A stretch of DNA of 64,000 nt from Cacconaster sp045601245. GTDB taxonomy: Bacteria > Bacteroidota > Bacteroidia > Bacteroidales > UBA932. Numbering within the stretch: position 1 is the stretch's first letter; each line of letters opens with the position of its first letter. Of the stretch, positions 16,189 through 24,039 are shown one piece after another. The position numbers and the translations under genes are program-made. A model generated the notes under the pieces. It was not told the origin of the DNA. It saw nothing but the letters and a program-made list of their open reading frames with translations, and did not search any database. Location: contig JAZRZH010000009.1 of the NCBI GenBank assembly GCA_045601245.1, positions 1 through 64,000 of the forward strand. Reading direction: 5' to 3'.

Positions 16189-16596
16189 TTACAATAACTT
16201 GAACTGAAATCCGTAGCGGCTGATGATTTCAGACGCCTTTTCGACATTGTCGGTCCTGAATATCAGGACGCCCTTGCCGTCAAGCAGGAACGAGTAAAGG
16301 TAGGCGATGCTCAATCCCTCCTTTGCAAAGCAGCTGATGGTCTCCGCCGCCTTGCCCGGAGTGTCGTCGAGCTCGATGGCGAACACCTCGCAGAGCGAAA
16401 CTGCGACTCCCGCCCCGCGAAGCGTTTCGTATGCCTTGTCCGGCTGCGAGCAGATGATGCGGAAAATACCGTAATCAGCCGTGTCGGCGATTGTTGACGC
16501 TATAATCTGTATCCCCTCGCGCTTGAGGACTTCGAGCACGTTGAGGAGCGCCCCGGATTTGTTTTCAAGAAATACAGAAAGTTGTTTCGTTGTCAT
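16189..16596 (-). CDS. Tandem ACT-domain protein paired with paaK2 (ACT2)
   Basis: A 135-residue two-ACT protein, clearly a paralogue of ACT1 at 1.8 kb: TTKQLSVFLENKSGALLNVLE, then IASTIADTADYGIFRIICSQ, then a second ACT with KEGLSIAYLYSFLLDGKGVL. Both copies share the ADT-YGI-RIIC and SIAYLYSFLL patterns. The ATG at 16596 is used; the slightly longer frame would need a TTG. It starts 2 nt after the paaK2 stop. As for ACT1, an amino-acid-sensing partner of the adjacent CoA ligase is the best guess (inference). Confidence 0.85.
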   Translation of the reverse strand: MTTKQLSVFLENKSGALLNVLEVLKREGIQIIASTIADTADYGIFRIICSQPDKAYETLRGAGVAVSLCEVFAIELDDTPGKAAETISCFAKEGLSIAYLYSFLLDGKGVLIFRTDNVEKASEIISRYGFQFKLL

Positions 16597-16598
16597 AA

Positions 16599-17909
16599 TC
16601 AATACTTTTTTCTAAGGTCTTTGACTCGTACCGCCTTTCCTTCACCCTTAGGGAGGGAGCCCTTAGGAACAAGCCGCACCTTCGGGGTTATGAGTATTTC
16701 GTCGTGGAGCTGGCGTGTGATCTCGCGCTCAAGACGCTGCAATGCGGCGTAATCGTCGATGAACATATCGGAGAGCTCGACATCCACCGTCATCGCGTCG
16801 TTGTCCTCAAGAGTCTCGAGGGTGATGAGATAATCGGATGCAAGCTCCTTGAACTGCATCAGGACGGTCTCGATCTGTATAGGGAAAATGTTGACTCCCT
16901 TGAGGATAATCATATCGTCACTGCGGCCCTTCATACGGTCGAGGCGTTTGTGGTGACGGCCGCAAGGGCAGTCGCCGGGCAGAATCCGGGTCAGGTCGCG
17001 TGTGCGGTAGCGCAGCAGCGGCATAGCCTCGCGGTTGATCGTGGTCAGGACGAGTTCGCCCACCTCTCCGTCCGGCACCGGCTCCAGCGTGTCCGGGTCA
17101 ACGATCTCCACGATGTAATAGTCCTCCCAGATATGCATTCCGTTCTGCTCCTTGCATTCGAATGCCACGCCAGGGCCGCACATTTCGCTCATTCCGAATG
17201 AATTGTACGCCTTGACGCCGAGCATCTCCTCGATACGGCGTCGGGTATCCTCACTGTGAGGCTCGGCACCTATGACGAGGGTGCGCAGATTCAGGTCGCG
17301 GCGCGGGTCAATGCCCTTCTCCACCATCACCTCATAGAGCCGTGCGGCATAGGAAGGTATTGCATGGACCACCGTGGTGCCGAAATCCTTGAAGAACTTG
17401 AGCTGACGCAGGGTATTTCCGGCAGCTGCCGGAACCGTAAGCATACCGAGTTTTTCTGCGCCGTACTGGAAGCCTAGGCCCCCGGTGAACATTCCGTAGC
17501 CGGAAGTGTTCTGGAATACGTCATCCGGGCGGCAGCCCACCATCCAGAGGCAGCGGGCGACAGCGTTGGCCCACTGCTCGAGGTCACGCTGGGTGTGAAG
17601 AATCACAGTAGGATTGCCGGTAGTTCCGCTGGAGGAATGAAGTCTGGTGCACTTTTCGAGCGGCACCGAGGCCATTCCGAACGGATAGGTGTCCCTGAGG
17701 TCCTGCTTTGTGGTGAAAGGAATTCGTTTCAGATCATCCAGCGTACGGATATCTGAAGGCTTCAGCCCCAAGGAATCGAAACGGTTGCGGTAGAATGCCG
17801 AGCCGGCGTAGCAATGCTCCACCGTGGCCGTCAGGCGTTCCAGCTGCAATGCCTCGATCTGCTTTCTGTCGAGGGTTTCGAATTCCGGGTTGAAAAATTG
17901 TCCGTCCAT
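16599..17909 (-). CDS. paaK: Phenylacetate-CoA ligase family protein, copy 2
   Basis: A 436-residue ANL-superfamily aryl-CoA ligase. It contains LHSSSGTTGNPTVILHT (P-loop near residues 93-101), FGMSEMCGPGVAFECKEQNG, ELVLTTINREAMPLLRYRT and GRSDDMIILKGVNIFPIQIE. The sequence differs from copy 1 along its whole length (for example SSSGTTGNP against STGTTGNP), suggesting an old duplication and perhaps a different aryl or branched acid substrate. The ATG at 17909 is preferred to a TTG 21 nt upstream. It lies between asnA and ACT2; no oxidoreductase gene accompanies this copy, unlike copy 1. Confidence 0.92.
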   Translation of the reverse strand: MDGQFFNPEFETLDRKQIEALQLERLTATVEHCYAGSAFYRNRFDSLGLKPSDIRTLDDLKRIPFTTKQDLRDTYPFGMASVPLEKCTRLHSSSGTTGNPTVILHTQRDLEQWANAVARCLWMVGCRPDDVFQNTSGYGMFTGGLGFQYGAEKLGMLTVPAAAGNTLRQLKFFKDFGTTVVHAIPSYAARLYEVMVEKGIDPRRDLNLRTLVIGAEPHSEDTRRRIEEMLGVKAYNSFGMSEMCGPGVAFECKEQNGMHIWEDYYIVEIVDPDTLEPVPDGEVGELVLTTINREAMPLLRYRTRDLTRILPGDCPCGRHHKRLDRMKGRSDDMIILKGVNIFPIQIETVLMQFKELASDYLITLETLEDNDAMTVDVELSDMFIDDYAALQRLEREITRQLHDEILITPKVRLVPKGSLPKGEGKAVRVKDLRKKY

Positions 17910-17936
17910 ATGGTTGTAAAATGGTTTCAATGTAAG

Positions 17937-18947
17937 TTAAAGCAATTCTATGCCTGCTTCTGCGCAAGTGCGGCGCATCTCGTCCGACCAGATGCCGGCC
18001 TGTATCTCGCCTATGTGGGCCTTGCGGAGGAAGAGCATGCAGAGGCGTGACTGTCCGATACCGCCGCCGATAGTCAGAGGCAGTTTGCCATCCAGCAGGA
18101 GTTTGTGGAAATAGAGCTCCTTCTTGTACTCCTGCCCCCTCTCCTTCAGCTGACGCTCAAGCGCCGGAGCATCCACACGGATACCCATACTTGAGACCTC
18201 GAATGCACTTCCAAGGACAGGATTCCACAGCAGGATATCGCCATTGAGGGTCCAGTCATCATAGTCGGCCGCACGTCCGTCGTGCATAGTCCCGTCGGAA
18301 AGCAGGCCGCCGATTCCAATTACGAAAACGGCGCCGAATGCCTTCGCTATGGCATTCTCACGCTGCTTCGGAGTGAGGTCCGGATAGCATCGGCGGAGCT
18401 CCTCGGATGTGATGAAATATATATTTTCCGGCAGAATAGGCTCAATCTGCGGGAACTCCACATAGACTTTGTTCTCAGTCGCCTTGAGCGCCTCATATAT
18501 GCGGCGCACCATCATCTTGAGGAACTCCACGTTACGGTCCTCCGGACGGATGACACGCTCCCAGTCCCACTGGTCTACATATATCGAATGGATATTGTCG
18601 AGCTCCTCATCGGGGCGCAGCGCATTCATATCGGTATAGATGCCGCGGCCTGCCGGCAGCGCCATCGCTGCGAGCTTGAGACGTTTCCATTTAGCGAGCG
18701 AATGAACGACCTCCGCACTACTGTCATTCAAATCCTTGACAGGGAAACGCACCGGGCGCTCGATGCCGTTTAGATCATCGTTGAGACCAAGGTTTGACTG
18801 TACTACCATAGGCGCAGTTACGCGCAGCAAAGTCAGCTGCGCGGAGATATTGGACTGGAACATGTCCTTGACTGCCTTGATCGCCTTCTCCGTATTCTCG
18901 GCAGTGCCGAGAAGGTTCCTGTAGTTCTGGGGTATAATTAGCGACAT
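17937..18947 (-). CDS. asnA: Aspartate--ammonia ligase
   Basis: A 336-residue ammonia-dependent asparagine synthetase, related to class II tRNA synthetases. It starts MSLIIPQNYRNLLGTAENTE and contains AQLTLLRVTAPMVVQSNLGLND, DMNALRPDEELDNIHSIYVDQWDWE (Asp/Asn recognition) and the C-terminal GGGIGQSRLCMLFLRKAHIGE, all AsnA hallmarks. Slightly longer than the E. coli enzyme (330). The start at 18947 matches the family; an upstream in-frame start would add 22 unrelated residues. Expected to use free ammonia in an ammonia-rich gut niche. A 14-bp perfect palindrome lies 20 bp upstream. Confidence 0.96.
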   Translation of the reverse strand: MSLIIPQNYRNLLGTAENTEKAIKAVKDMFQSNISAQLTLLRVTAPMVVQSNLGLNDDLNGIERPVRFPVKDLNDSSAEVVHSLAKWKRLKLAAMALPAGRGIYTDMNALRPDEELDNIHSIYVDQWDWERVIRPEDRNVEFLKMMVRRIYEALKATENKVYVEFPQIEPILPENIYFITSEELRRCYPDLTPKQRENAIAKAFGAVFVIGIGGLLSDGTMHDGRAADYDDWTLNGDILLWNPVLGSAFEVSSMGIRVDAPALERQLKERGQEYKKELYFHKLLLDGKLPLTIGGGIGQSRLCMLFLRKAHIGEIQAGIWSDEMRRTCAEAGIELL

Positions 18948-18966
18948 AATGATGCGAAGATAGAAA

Positions 18967-18980
18967 ATTACGGCCGTAAT
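18967..18980. promoter_or_regulatory. 14-bp perfect palindrome in the asnA / phosphodiesterase divergent region
   Basis: ATTACGGCCGTAAT, a perfect dyad between the divergent starts of asnA (18947) and the phosphodiesterase gene (19047). Position and symmetry fit a repressor or activator operator. No regulator gene is adjacent, so the binding protein is unknown. Confidence 0.35.
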
Positions 18981-18994
18981 ACGAAACGATTTGT

Positions 18995-19002
18995 TATCTT
19001 TG
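18995..19002 (+). promoter_or_regulatory. Bacteroidetes -7 promoter box (TATCTTTG)
   Basis: Exact TAnnTTTG match, 44 nt before the phosphodiesterase ATG at 19047, on the plus strand. Confidence 0.55.
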
Positions 19003-19046
19003 CAATAGCACAAATCAATTATGGTATTATAACTGTCAATAATGGT

Positions 19047-19955
19047 ATGAGACGTATAGCCATCCTCTTCGCTCTGGCAGCACTGATCTGCGCCGCGCCT
19101 GTTTATGCAAAATCACCGAAAACAAAACACGTAATCCTCATCGGCCTTGACGGAGTATCCGCCACCGATTTTGACAAATGCAACATTCCGGTAATGAAAT
19201 CGCTCATGGAGTCCGGATGCTGGACTCTCGAGAAGCGCAGTACCCTGCCGAGTTCCAGCGCCATAAACTGGGCATCAATGTTCATGGGTGCCGGCACAGA
19301 ACTCCACGGCTACACGACTTTCGGCTCCAAGACCCCTGAACTGCAGTCAAGAGTCGTCAATGAGCACGGCATATTCCCTACCGTTTTCTCACTTATGAGA
19401 GAGCAGCGGCCGAAGAGCGAAATAGGATGCGTATATGAATGGAAGACAATCAAATGCCTCATAGATTCGGCGGCATTCAACTACACGGCGAACGCCGAAG
19501 ACTATACTAACGTCCGCACCGGACTCGCAGACCTTGCCGTCAAATATGTAAAGCAGGCCAAACCGGACCTTTTCGCAGTCATCTTCGACCAGCCCGACCA
19601 CGAAGGTCACGCCCACGGCTGGAGCAGCCCCGAATACTTCGCCAATATCGAGCTTATGGACACCGAGATAGGTCGCATCATCGAGGCTTACAAGGAAGCG
19701 GGTATATGGGAACAGACCACTATCCTCATTACCGCAGACCACGGCGGGATAAAGAAAGACCATGGTGGAATATCCCTGAATGAGATGCAGACCCCGTTCA
19801 TCATCTCGGGCAAGGGCATCCGCAAGGGCGGTGAATTCCACGAGAGTATGATGCAATTCGATGTCGCATCCACCATCGCAGCGCTTCTCGGCCTAAAGCA
19901 GCCTCAAGTCTGGATCGGACGCCCGATGACACAGTGCTTCAAGGGTGGTAAATAG
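19047..19955 (+). CDS. Secreted alkaline phosphatase-superfamily nucleotide pyrophosphatase/phosphodiesterase
   Basis: A 302-residue exported metallohydrolase. Signal peptide MRRIAILFALAALICAAPVYA. The catalytic core has VILIGLDGVSATDFDK (metal Asp), PSSSAINWASMFMGAG (nucleophile Ser/Thr region), DQPDHEGHAHG (metal Asp and two His) and ITADHGGIKKDHGGIS (metal Asp-His plus distal His). This is the NPP/AP-like two-zinc site. Probable activity: hydrolysis of phosphodiesters or nucleotides in the periplasm. Only 7 bp separate its TAG stop from the convergent transglycosylase gene, and no hairpin terminator is visible between them. Confidence 0.87.
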   Translation: MRRIAILFALAALICAAPVYAKSPKTKHVILIGLDGVSATDFDKCNIPVMKSLMESGCWTLEKRSTLPSSSAINWASMFMGAGTELHGYTTFGSKTPELQSRVVNEHGIFPTVFSLMREQRPKSEIGCVYEWKTIKCLIDSAAFNYTANAEDYTNVRTGLADLAVKYVKQAKPDLFAVIFDQPDHEGHAHGWSSPEYFANIELMDTEIGRIIEAYKEAGIWEQTTILITADHGGIKKDHGGISLNEMQTPFIISGKGIRKGGEFHESMMQFDVASTIAALLGLKQPQVWIGRPMTQCFKGGK

Positions 19956-19962
19956 TACCCTA

Positions 19963-20988
19963 TTATTCGATAATTTTCTGATAATCCGCATAACGGCCCA
20001 GTACGTTTATTACGTACTGGGTTGTCTGTTCTCTGCCGGAAAAATTCTCCATTGAGCCAAAAGCCTCAACGACATCCTCCCAGACATTTCTGTCCAGGCC
20101 GAGGGAATCAGCCATATTGCGGCATTCTGCAATCCGCGCCTCGCCGGCATTATATGAACCGAGTGCAAATTTAACAGCATTCAATTCATCCATCCCCTCC
20201 TCGCGATATCGGTCGAGAAGACCCGAGAAATATAGTGTCCCAGCTTTCACATTCAGGTCAGGGTCATACACGTCATCAACGCCATAGTGCGCCGCAGTAC
20301 TTTCAAGTACCTGCATCAATCCTTTTGCATTGTGACTGGAGGTTGTGGCCATATTATATCTTGACTCTTGATAAATGATCGCACTCAGCAGCCTCCAGTC
20401 CACCCCGGTGAATCTGCCGTATTTCCTGACGATGTCATCGTACGGAGAAAGTGCGTTTACCTTCATTGTGCTGTCAAGGAGGTATGGCTCTATGCGATAT
20501 GAGCGGAAATGGCGGTATACGAGGTCGCGGTATGTACCATTACGCTTGATTTCATTTATAAATATGTTGATATAATTCATCAGCGGCATGTTTGAAGCTG
20601 AGACAGCCCAGAAACAGTCATCTCTGACAGGGATACTGACAAAGATGCTGTCCGACAATCCTTGAGGTATCGTATCCGAAGTCTTGAATGCCATCAGATC
20701 ATACTTCCCATCCGCCAGCATATGCCACATTGCTGTGGACGGCGGTTCCGAATCACGTGTAATATTGCATTCCGTCATCTTACCGAATATGTCCATAAGG
20801 TCATAATTGAAACCTATATCTCTGGAATGACTCGAAAAGATATTATTGTCAATCATAATCAGACAATCCACCCCATCAGCCAGATACTTGGGTGAAAGCA
20901 CCTGAGTACCAACGTTAAGCGCCTTCTCAAACGGCAAAAAGAGGAGGATGACAAGTGGCAACAGTATCTTTGGCAGTGTTGATTTCAT
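19963..20988 (-). CDS. Membrane-bound lytic murein transglycosylase, MltF-like
   Basis: A 341-residue envelope protein with an N-terminal membrane anchor or signal (STLPKILLPLVILLFLPF). A periplasmic solute-binding-like domain (about 40-190) is followed by a C-terminal SLT domain. The catalytic Glu is in LLSAIIYQESRYNM, followed by AKGLMQVLESTAAHYGV and ALGSYNAGEARIAECR, the usual SLT motifs. This order (SBP_bac_3 then SLT) is that of MltF. It cleaves peptidoglycan to 1,6-anhydro-muropeptides. The ATG at 20988 is taken rather than an upstream TTG. It neighbours a porin and muramic-acid salvage genes on the same strand. Confidence 0.85.
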   Translation of the reverse strand: MKSTLPKILLPLVILLFLPFEKALNVGTQVLSPKYLADGVDCLIMIDNNIFSSHSRDIGFNYDLMDIFGKMTECNITRDSEPPSTAMWHMLADGKYDLMAFKTSDTIPQGLSDSIFVSIPVRDDCFWAVSASNMPLMNYINIFINEIKRNGTYRDLVYRHFRSYRIEPYLLDSTMKVNALSPYDDIVRKYGRFTGVDWRLLSAIIYQESRYNMATTSSHNAKGLMQVLESTAAHYGVDDVYDPDLNVKAGTLYFSGLLDRYREEGMDELNAVKFALGSYNAGEARIAECRNMADSLGLDRNVWEDVVEAFGSMENFSGREQTTQYVINVLGRYADYQKIIE

Positions 20989-21010
20989 CAATTAAGGACA
21001 ACGAAATGAA

Positions 21011-23302
21011 TCAGAACGGCCAATACACTCCGAACCGGAATCCGCGTGCGGGCTTGATATAATGGTATGCTGAGAAATAGTCAGATTGCGGCCAGCCGAG
21101 AAATGCATTGGTATATTTCACAAAGACACTGACTATCTGCCACTGGGCATTAACAAATGCGTCGAAGTACGGAGTATTGCCTATGAGTTCCTCAGTTTGG
21201 TTGTAAAACACGCCAAGGTCCGGACTGTAAGCCTGCGCATAGAACGACGTAGTATATGTTGCATCCATACCAATCTGTATATCCATCGCATCCTTGACAA
21301 CAGGGAACTGGACATAATATCTCATATGCAATGCCAGTTTCGGAAGCGGAAGCACTTCCGGATCGGAGGATATCTGGAAGAGGGCACGGTTGTCCAGATG
21401 TAATATCCACAGTTTGACATTCTCATCAGCATACGCGCTGAAAACGCTCAAAGGCCTGGTGCATTGCTGAATCATGGATTCGGTATCATAATAGAGCAAT
21501 CCGTCAACCAATGCATATCCAGCTCCGGCTGTCAGATTGATGTGCGGAATACTAACTTCCGCTTCCAGCCGGCTTTCGGAAACCTTGCTGAAATCATTTT
21601 CCCAGGAATGGTGGTTGAAAAAGAGTTTCTGCTGGAATGGGTCCGGCTCTGTAAGGCTGGTGCGTATCTTTCCTGTCAGATGGATGCCATCCTTGAACGG
21701 ATAGAGCGAAAATCGCACCTTGCCGCCAAGTGTCATATCCCCCAGATTGCGGCCTATGAAAGTATATTTGCCGTCAGCGTCCCAGGAGAAGTATTTGCGG
21801 AACGCTCCGGATGCACCGGCGTATGCATAGACATTGTTATATGTATCGCGGCCGTTGCCGTGCAGATAGAACGAAGGATCGAACGAGTAATACGACAGCA
21901 TCTGATATCCGATGCCTCCGTTGATTCTGGAAACAATGGCATCAGGTGCGAACGGCTGGAGCTTCAGGAACACCTTGTTCTCAAACTTGGTCAGCGCGAT
22001 GGAGTCATTGCTCTGCGCCGTGCTGATGAGGAAGTTGTTATTGTAGAAGTTGCGTCCGGCGGCTGAAGATATCTGGTCCGTATATGTCTTGCCATAGGTA
22101 GAATACTCCATACTATGGCCGATATATGCCATTGTACCCTCCCCGAGAGCCAGTGAATCCTTGTCCTTGCGGAAGAAATTCATAGGTATCGAATAAGAAT
22201 GAGTGAGGAAATATGTCCTGCGCTTCAGATGGTTGTTGGACTTGGTGAGGTTAACTTCGATTTCCTTGGTATCGACAATGGTATCACGGATCCACTTCGA
22301 GTCGCAGATACCGCCGTTCTCTGATCGGCGAACTCCCTGCCCTATGTATCCGCCATTAAGCATATACCTCTTGCCGAGATAGTTGAGAGCCACGAAAGCG
22401 GTGCGGTTGTCACTCTCCTCGTTCTGCAGGAGACCTTTCGCGCCGTACTGATGGAAGCCGAGCGTGAAGTTGAACGCCGGAGTGATGTTCTGGGTGGTCA
22501 TCAGCTGTATCTGAGATTCCTCCTTGGCCCTTAATGCAAAAGTGGTACCTTGATAGGCAAGTTCGGTATATGGAGTCTTGGTGTTGTACTGCGGAAGGTT
22601 GTTCGGAGTGAACGAATATGTCAGGTAGGGGTCGAACTGCGAGAATTCGCTCATATGGTCGCGGCGGAAATAATTGTACAGCTGTGCCGGCGAGCCTGTT
22701 GTGCCTAGATATGTAGCCCCCACATCCTTGCGATAAAACGGATAGTCATAGAAATGAGCATTGTAGAGTGTATCTATCTTTCCCATTTCAATCTCGTTGA
22801 AATAAGTATCCGCTGTCCAGGTCATCATACGCTCATAAGTAAGCGAATCCGGAATTGCGAATGTCGAAAGGATACGCGGGGTTGCAATCCTGACACTGTC
22901 GCGATACTCCTTGGCTATGCGGCGTTCTGCACGACGGATATCCACAGCATCCGGCAAATCGACCGCAAGACTGTCATATATGCTCGTCAGCGATGAGTCT
23001 ATCTCATACAGCGTGATCGAATCCAGTTCCCACATTCCTAACGCACCATAATACCTGCGCAGAGAGTCCAGCAGCAGGGTATCTTCTGCCGCATTTGCCC
23101 TCTCGGCGAGTGCGGAGCTTTCAAGTGCCAGAGTTTGAGAAGTGGTATCAGTCTTGCTGCCAAGGTCATTTGCCACGGATGATTTCACAACCGTATCCTG
23201 AGGGATGCTGCGGTGTGACACACTCGCCACCCTTGCCGGAGCCGGAAGGCAGAGTACCGTCAGCAAAGCGGCCACGATCATATATGTTAGAATTCTTTTC
23301 AT
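21011..23302 (-). CDS. Putative outer-membrane porin (Porin_10-like family)
   Basis: A 763-residue secreted protein with signal MKRILTYMIVAALLTVLCLP. A low-complexity Ser/Asp/Leu-rich periplasmic segment (about 30-150) precedes a long stretch of amphipathic strands rich in Tyr and Phe (FVALNYLGKRYMLNGGYIG, YFLTHSYSIPM, YYVQFPVVKDAMDIQIGMD). It ends RGFRFGVYWPF, a C-terminal Phe barrel signal. It matches the large 'putative porin' family of Bacteroidetes; the transported substrate is unknown. Its stop codon is 22 nt before the transglycosylase gene, and its start overlaps the MurU gene stop by 4 nt, so the genes form one unit. Confidence 0.8.
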   Translation of the reverse strand: MKRILTYMIVAALLTVLCLPAPARVASVSHRSIPQDTVVKSSVANDLGSKTDTTSQTLALESSALAERANAAEDTLLLDSLRRYYGALGMWELDSITLYEIDSSLTSIYDSLAVDLPDAVDIRRAERRIAKEYRDSVRIATPRILSTFAIPDSLTYERMMTWTADTYFNEIEMGKIDTLYNAHFYDYPFYRKDVGATYLGTTGSPAQLYNYFRRDHMSEFSQFDPYLTYSFTPNNLPQYNTKTPYTELAYQGTTFALRAKEESQIQLMTTQNITPAFNFTLGFHQYGAKGLLQNEESDNRTAFVALNYLGKRYMLNGGYIGQGVRRSENGGICDSKWIRDTIVDTKEIEVNLTKSNNHLKRRTYFLTHSYSIPMNFFRKDKDSLALGEGTMAYIGHSMEYSTYGKTYTDQISSAAGRNFYNNNFLISTAQSNDSIALTKFENKVFLKLQPFAPDAIVSRINGGIGYQMLSYYSFDPSFYLHGNGRDTYNNVYAYAGASGAFRKYFSWDADGKYTFIGRNLGDMTLGGKVRFSLYPFKDGIHLTGKIRTSLTEPDPFQQKLFFNHHSWENDFSKVSESRLEAEVSIPHINLTAGAGYALVDGLLYYDTESMIQQCTRPLSVFSAYADENVKLWILHLDNRALFQISSDPEVLPLPKLALHMRYYVQFPVVKDAMDIQIGMDATYTTSFYAQAYSPDLGVFYNQTEELIGNTPYFDAFVNAQWQIVSVFVKYTNAFLGWPQSDYFSAYHYIKPARGFRFGVYWPF

Positions 23303-24033
23303 CTTAAAACGGTCTCCGAGGAGACATCAACATTCTTGCCAACGTCCCTTATCGAAACGCCGGAAGCCTCAACGCCCTTGATGACATACTTGTCGCATAG
23401 CGAGAGATAAAAGTCTATGATTGAGAACTTTTCAGGCCAGGATGCCATCATTGGCAGGATGGCCGTGGATATATTGTGTATGCCGGCAAACGCCAACCTG
23501 CGGCAGGCGACGGCATCGAGGTCCGGATACGGGCTGCGCACCTCACCGGTGGAAATATTTGTCCACCCCACAAGGCGCATATCACCATCAAAGAGAAGGT
23601 ACCGCGAGGTCTGGCGGTCACTGACCAGCAGGTCTGCCAGATGCGCTCCACCCTCGTCGAAACAGGAGTCGAACCACTCCAGATCAAGGTCCGAAACTAT
23701 GTCCACATTGTGGACAAGGAACCTGCCGCCCTCGGCATCCGCAAGCAGTGGAGCGGCGTGACGGATGGCACCACCGGTCTCGCACAGAAGGTCACGCTCG
23801 TCGGAAATGGCCATTTTAGTCCCGAAATTACCCTTCTCATCCAGAAAATCCTCTATCATATCGGCGAAATGGTGTACGTTCACCACAATATCATCGTATC
23901 CGGCATCCTTGAGTCTGATGACCACCTGCTCGAGCAATGGCACGCCTCCGACCGGAACAAGAGCCTTAGGCATCCTGTCTGTCAGTGGTTTGAGTCTCGT
24001 GCCAAGTCCGGCAGCCAATACAAATGCCTTCAT
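23299..24033 (-). CDS. MurU-like sugar-1-phosphate nucleotidyltransferase
   Basis: A 244-residue nucleotidyltransferase with the signature FVLAAGLGTRLKPLTDRMPK and the uridylyl-acceptor region FLVHNVDIVSDLDL. Short members of this family lacking the left-handed beta-helix are MurNAc-1-phosphate uridylyltransferases (MurU). These make UDP-MurNAc in the anhydro-MurNAc salvage route and by-pass fosfomycin-sensitive MurA. The gene lies 6 nt after the kinase AmgK-like fusion, the classical MurU partner, which supports the assignment. Alternatives are other hexose-1-P nucleotidyltransferases. Confidence 0.82.
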   Translation of the reverse strand: MKAFVLAAGLGTRLKPLTDRMPKALVPVGGVPLLEQVVIRLKDAGYDDIVVNVHHFADMIEDFLDEKGNFGTKMAISDERDLLCETGGAIRHAAPLLADAEGGRFLVHNVDIVSDLDLEWFDSCFDEGGAHLADLLVSDRQTSRYLLFDGDMRLVGWTNISTGEVRSPYPDLDAVACRRLAFAGIHNISTAILPMMASWPEKFSIIDFYLSLCDKYVIKGVEASGVSIRDVGKNVDVSSETVLR

Positions 24034-24039
24034 AACGTA

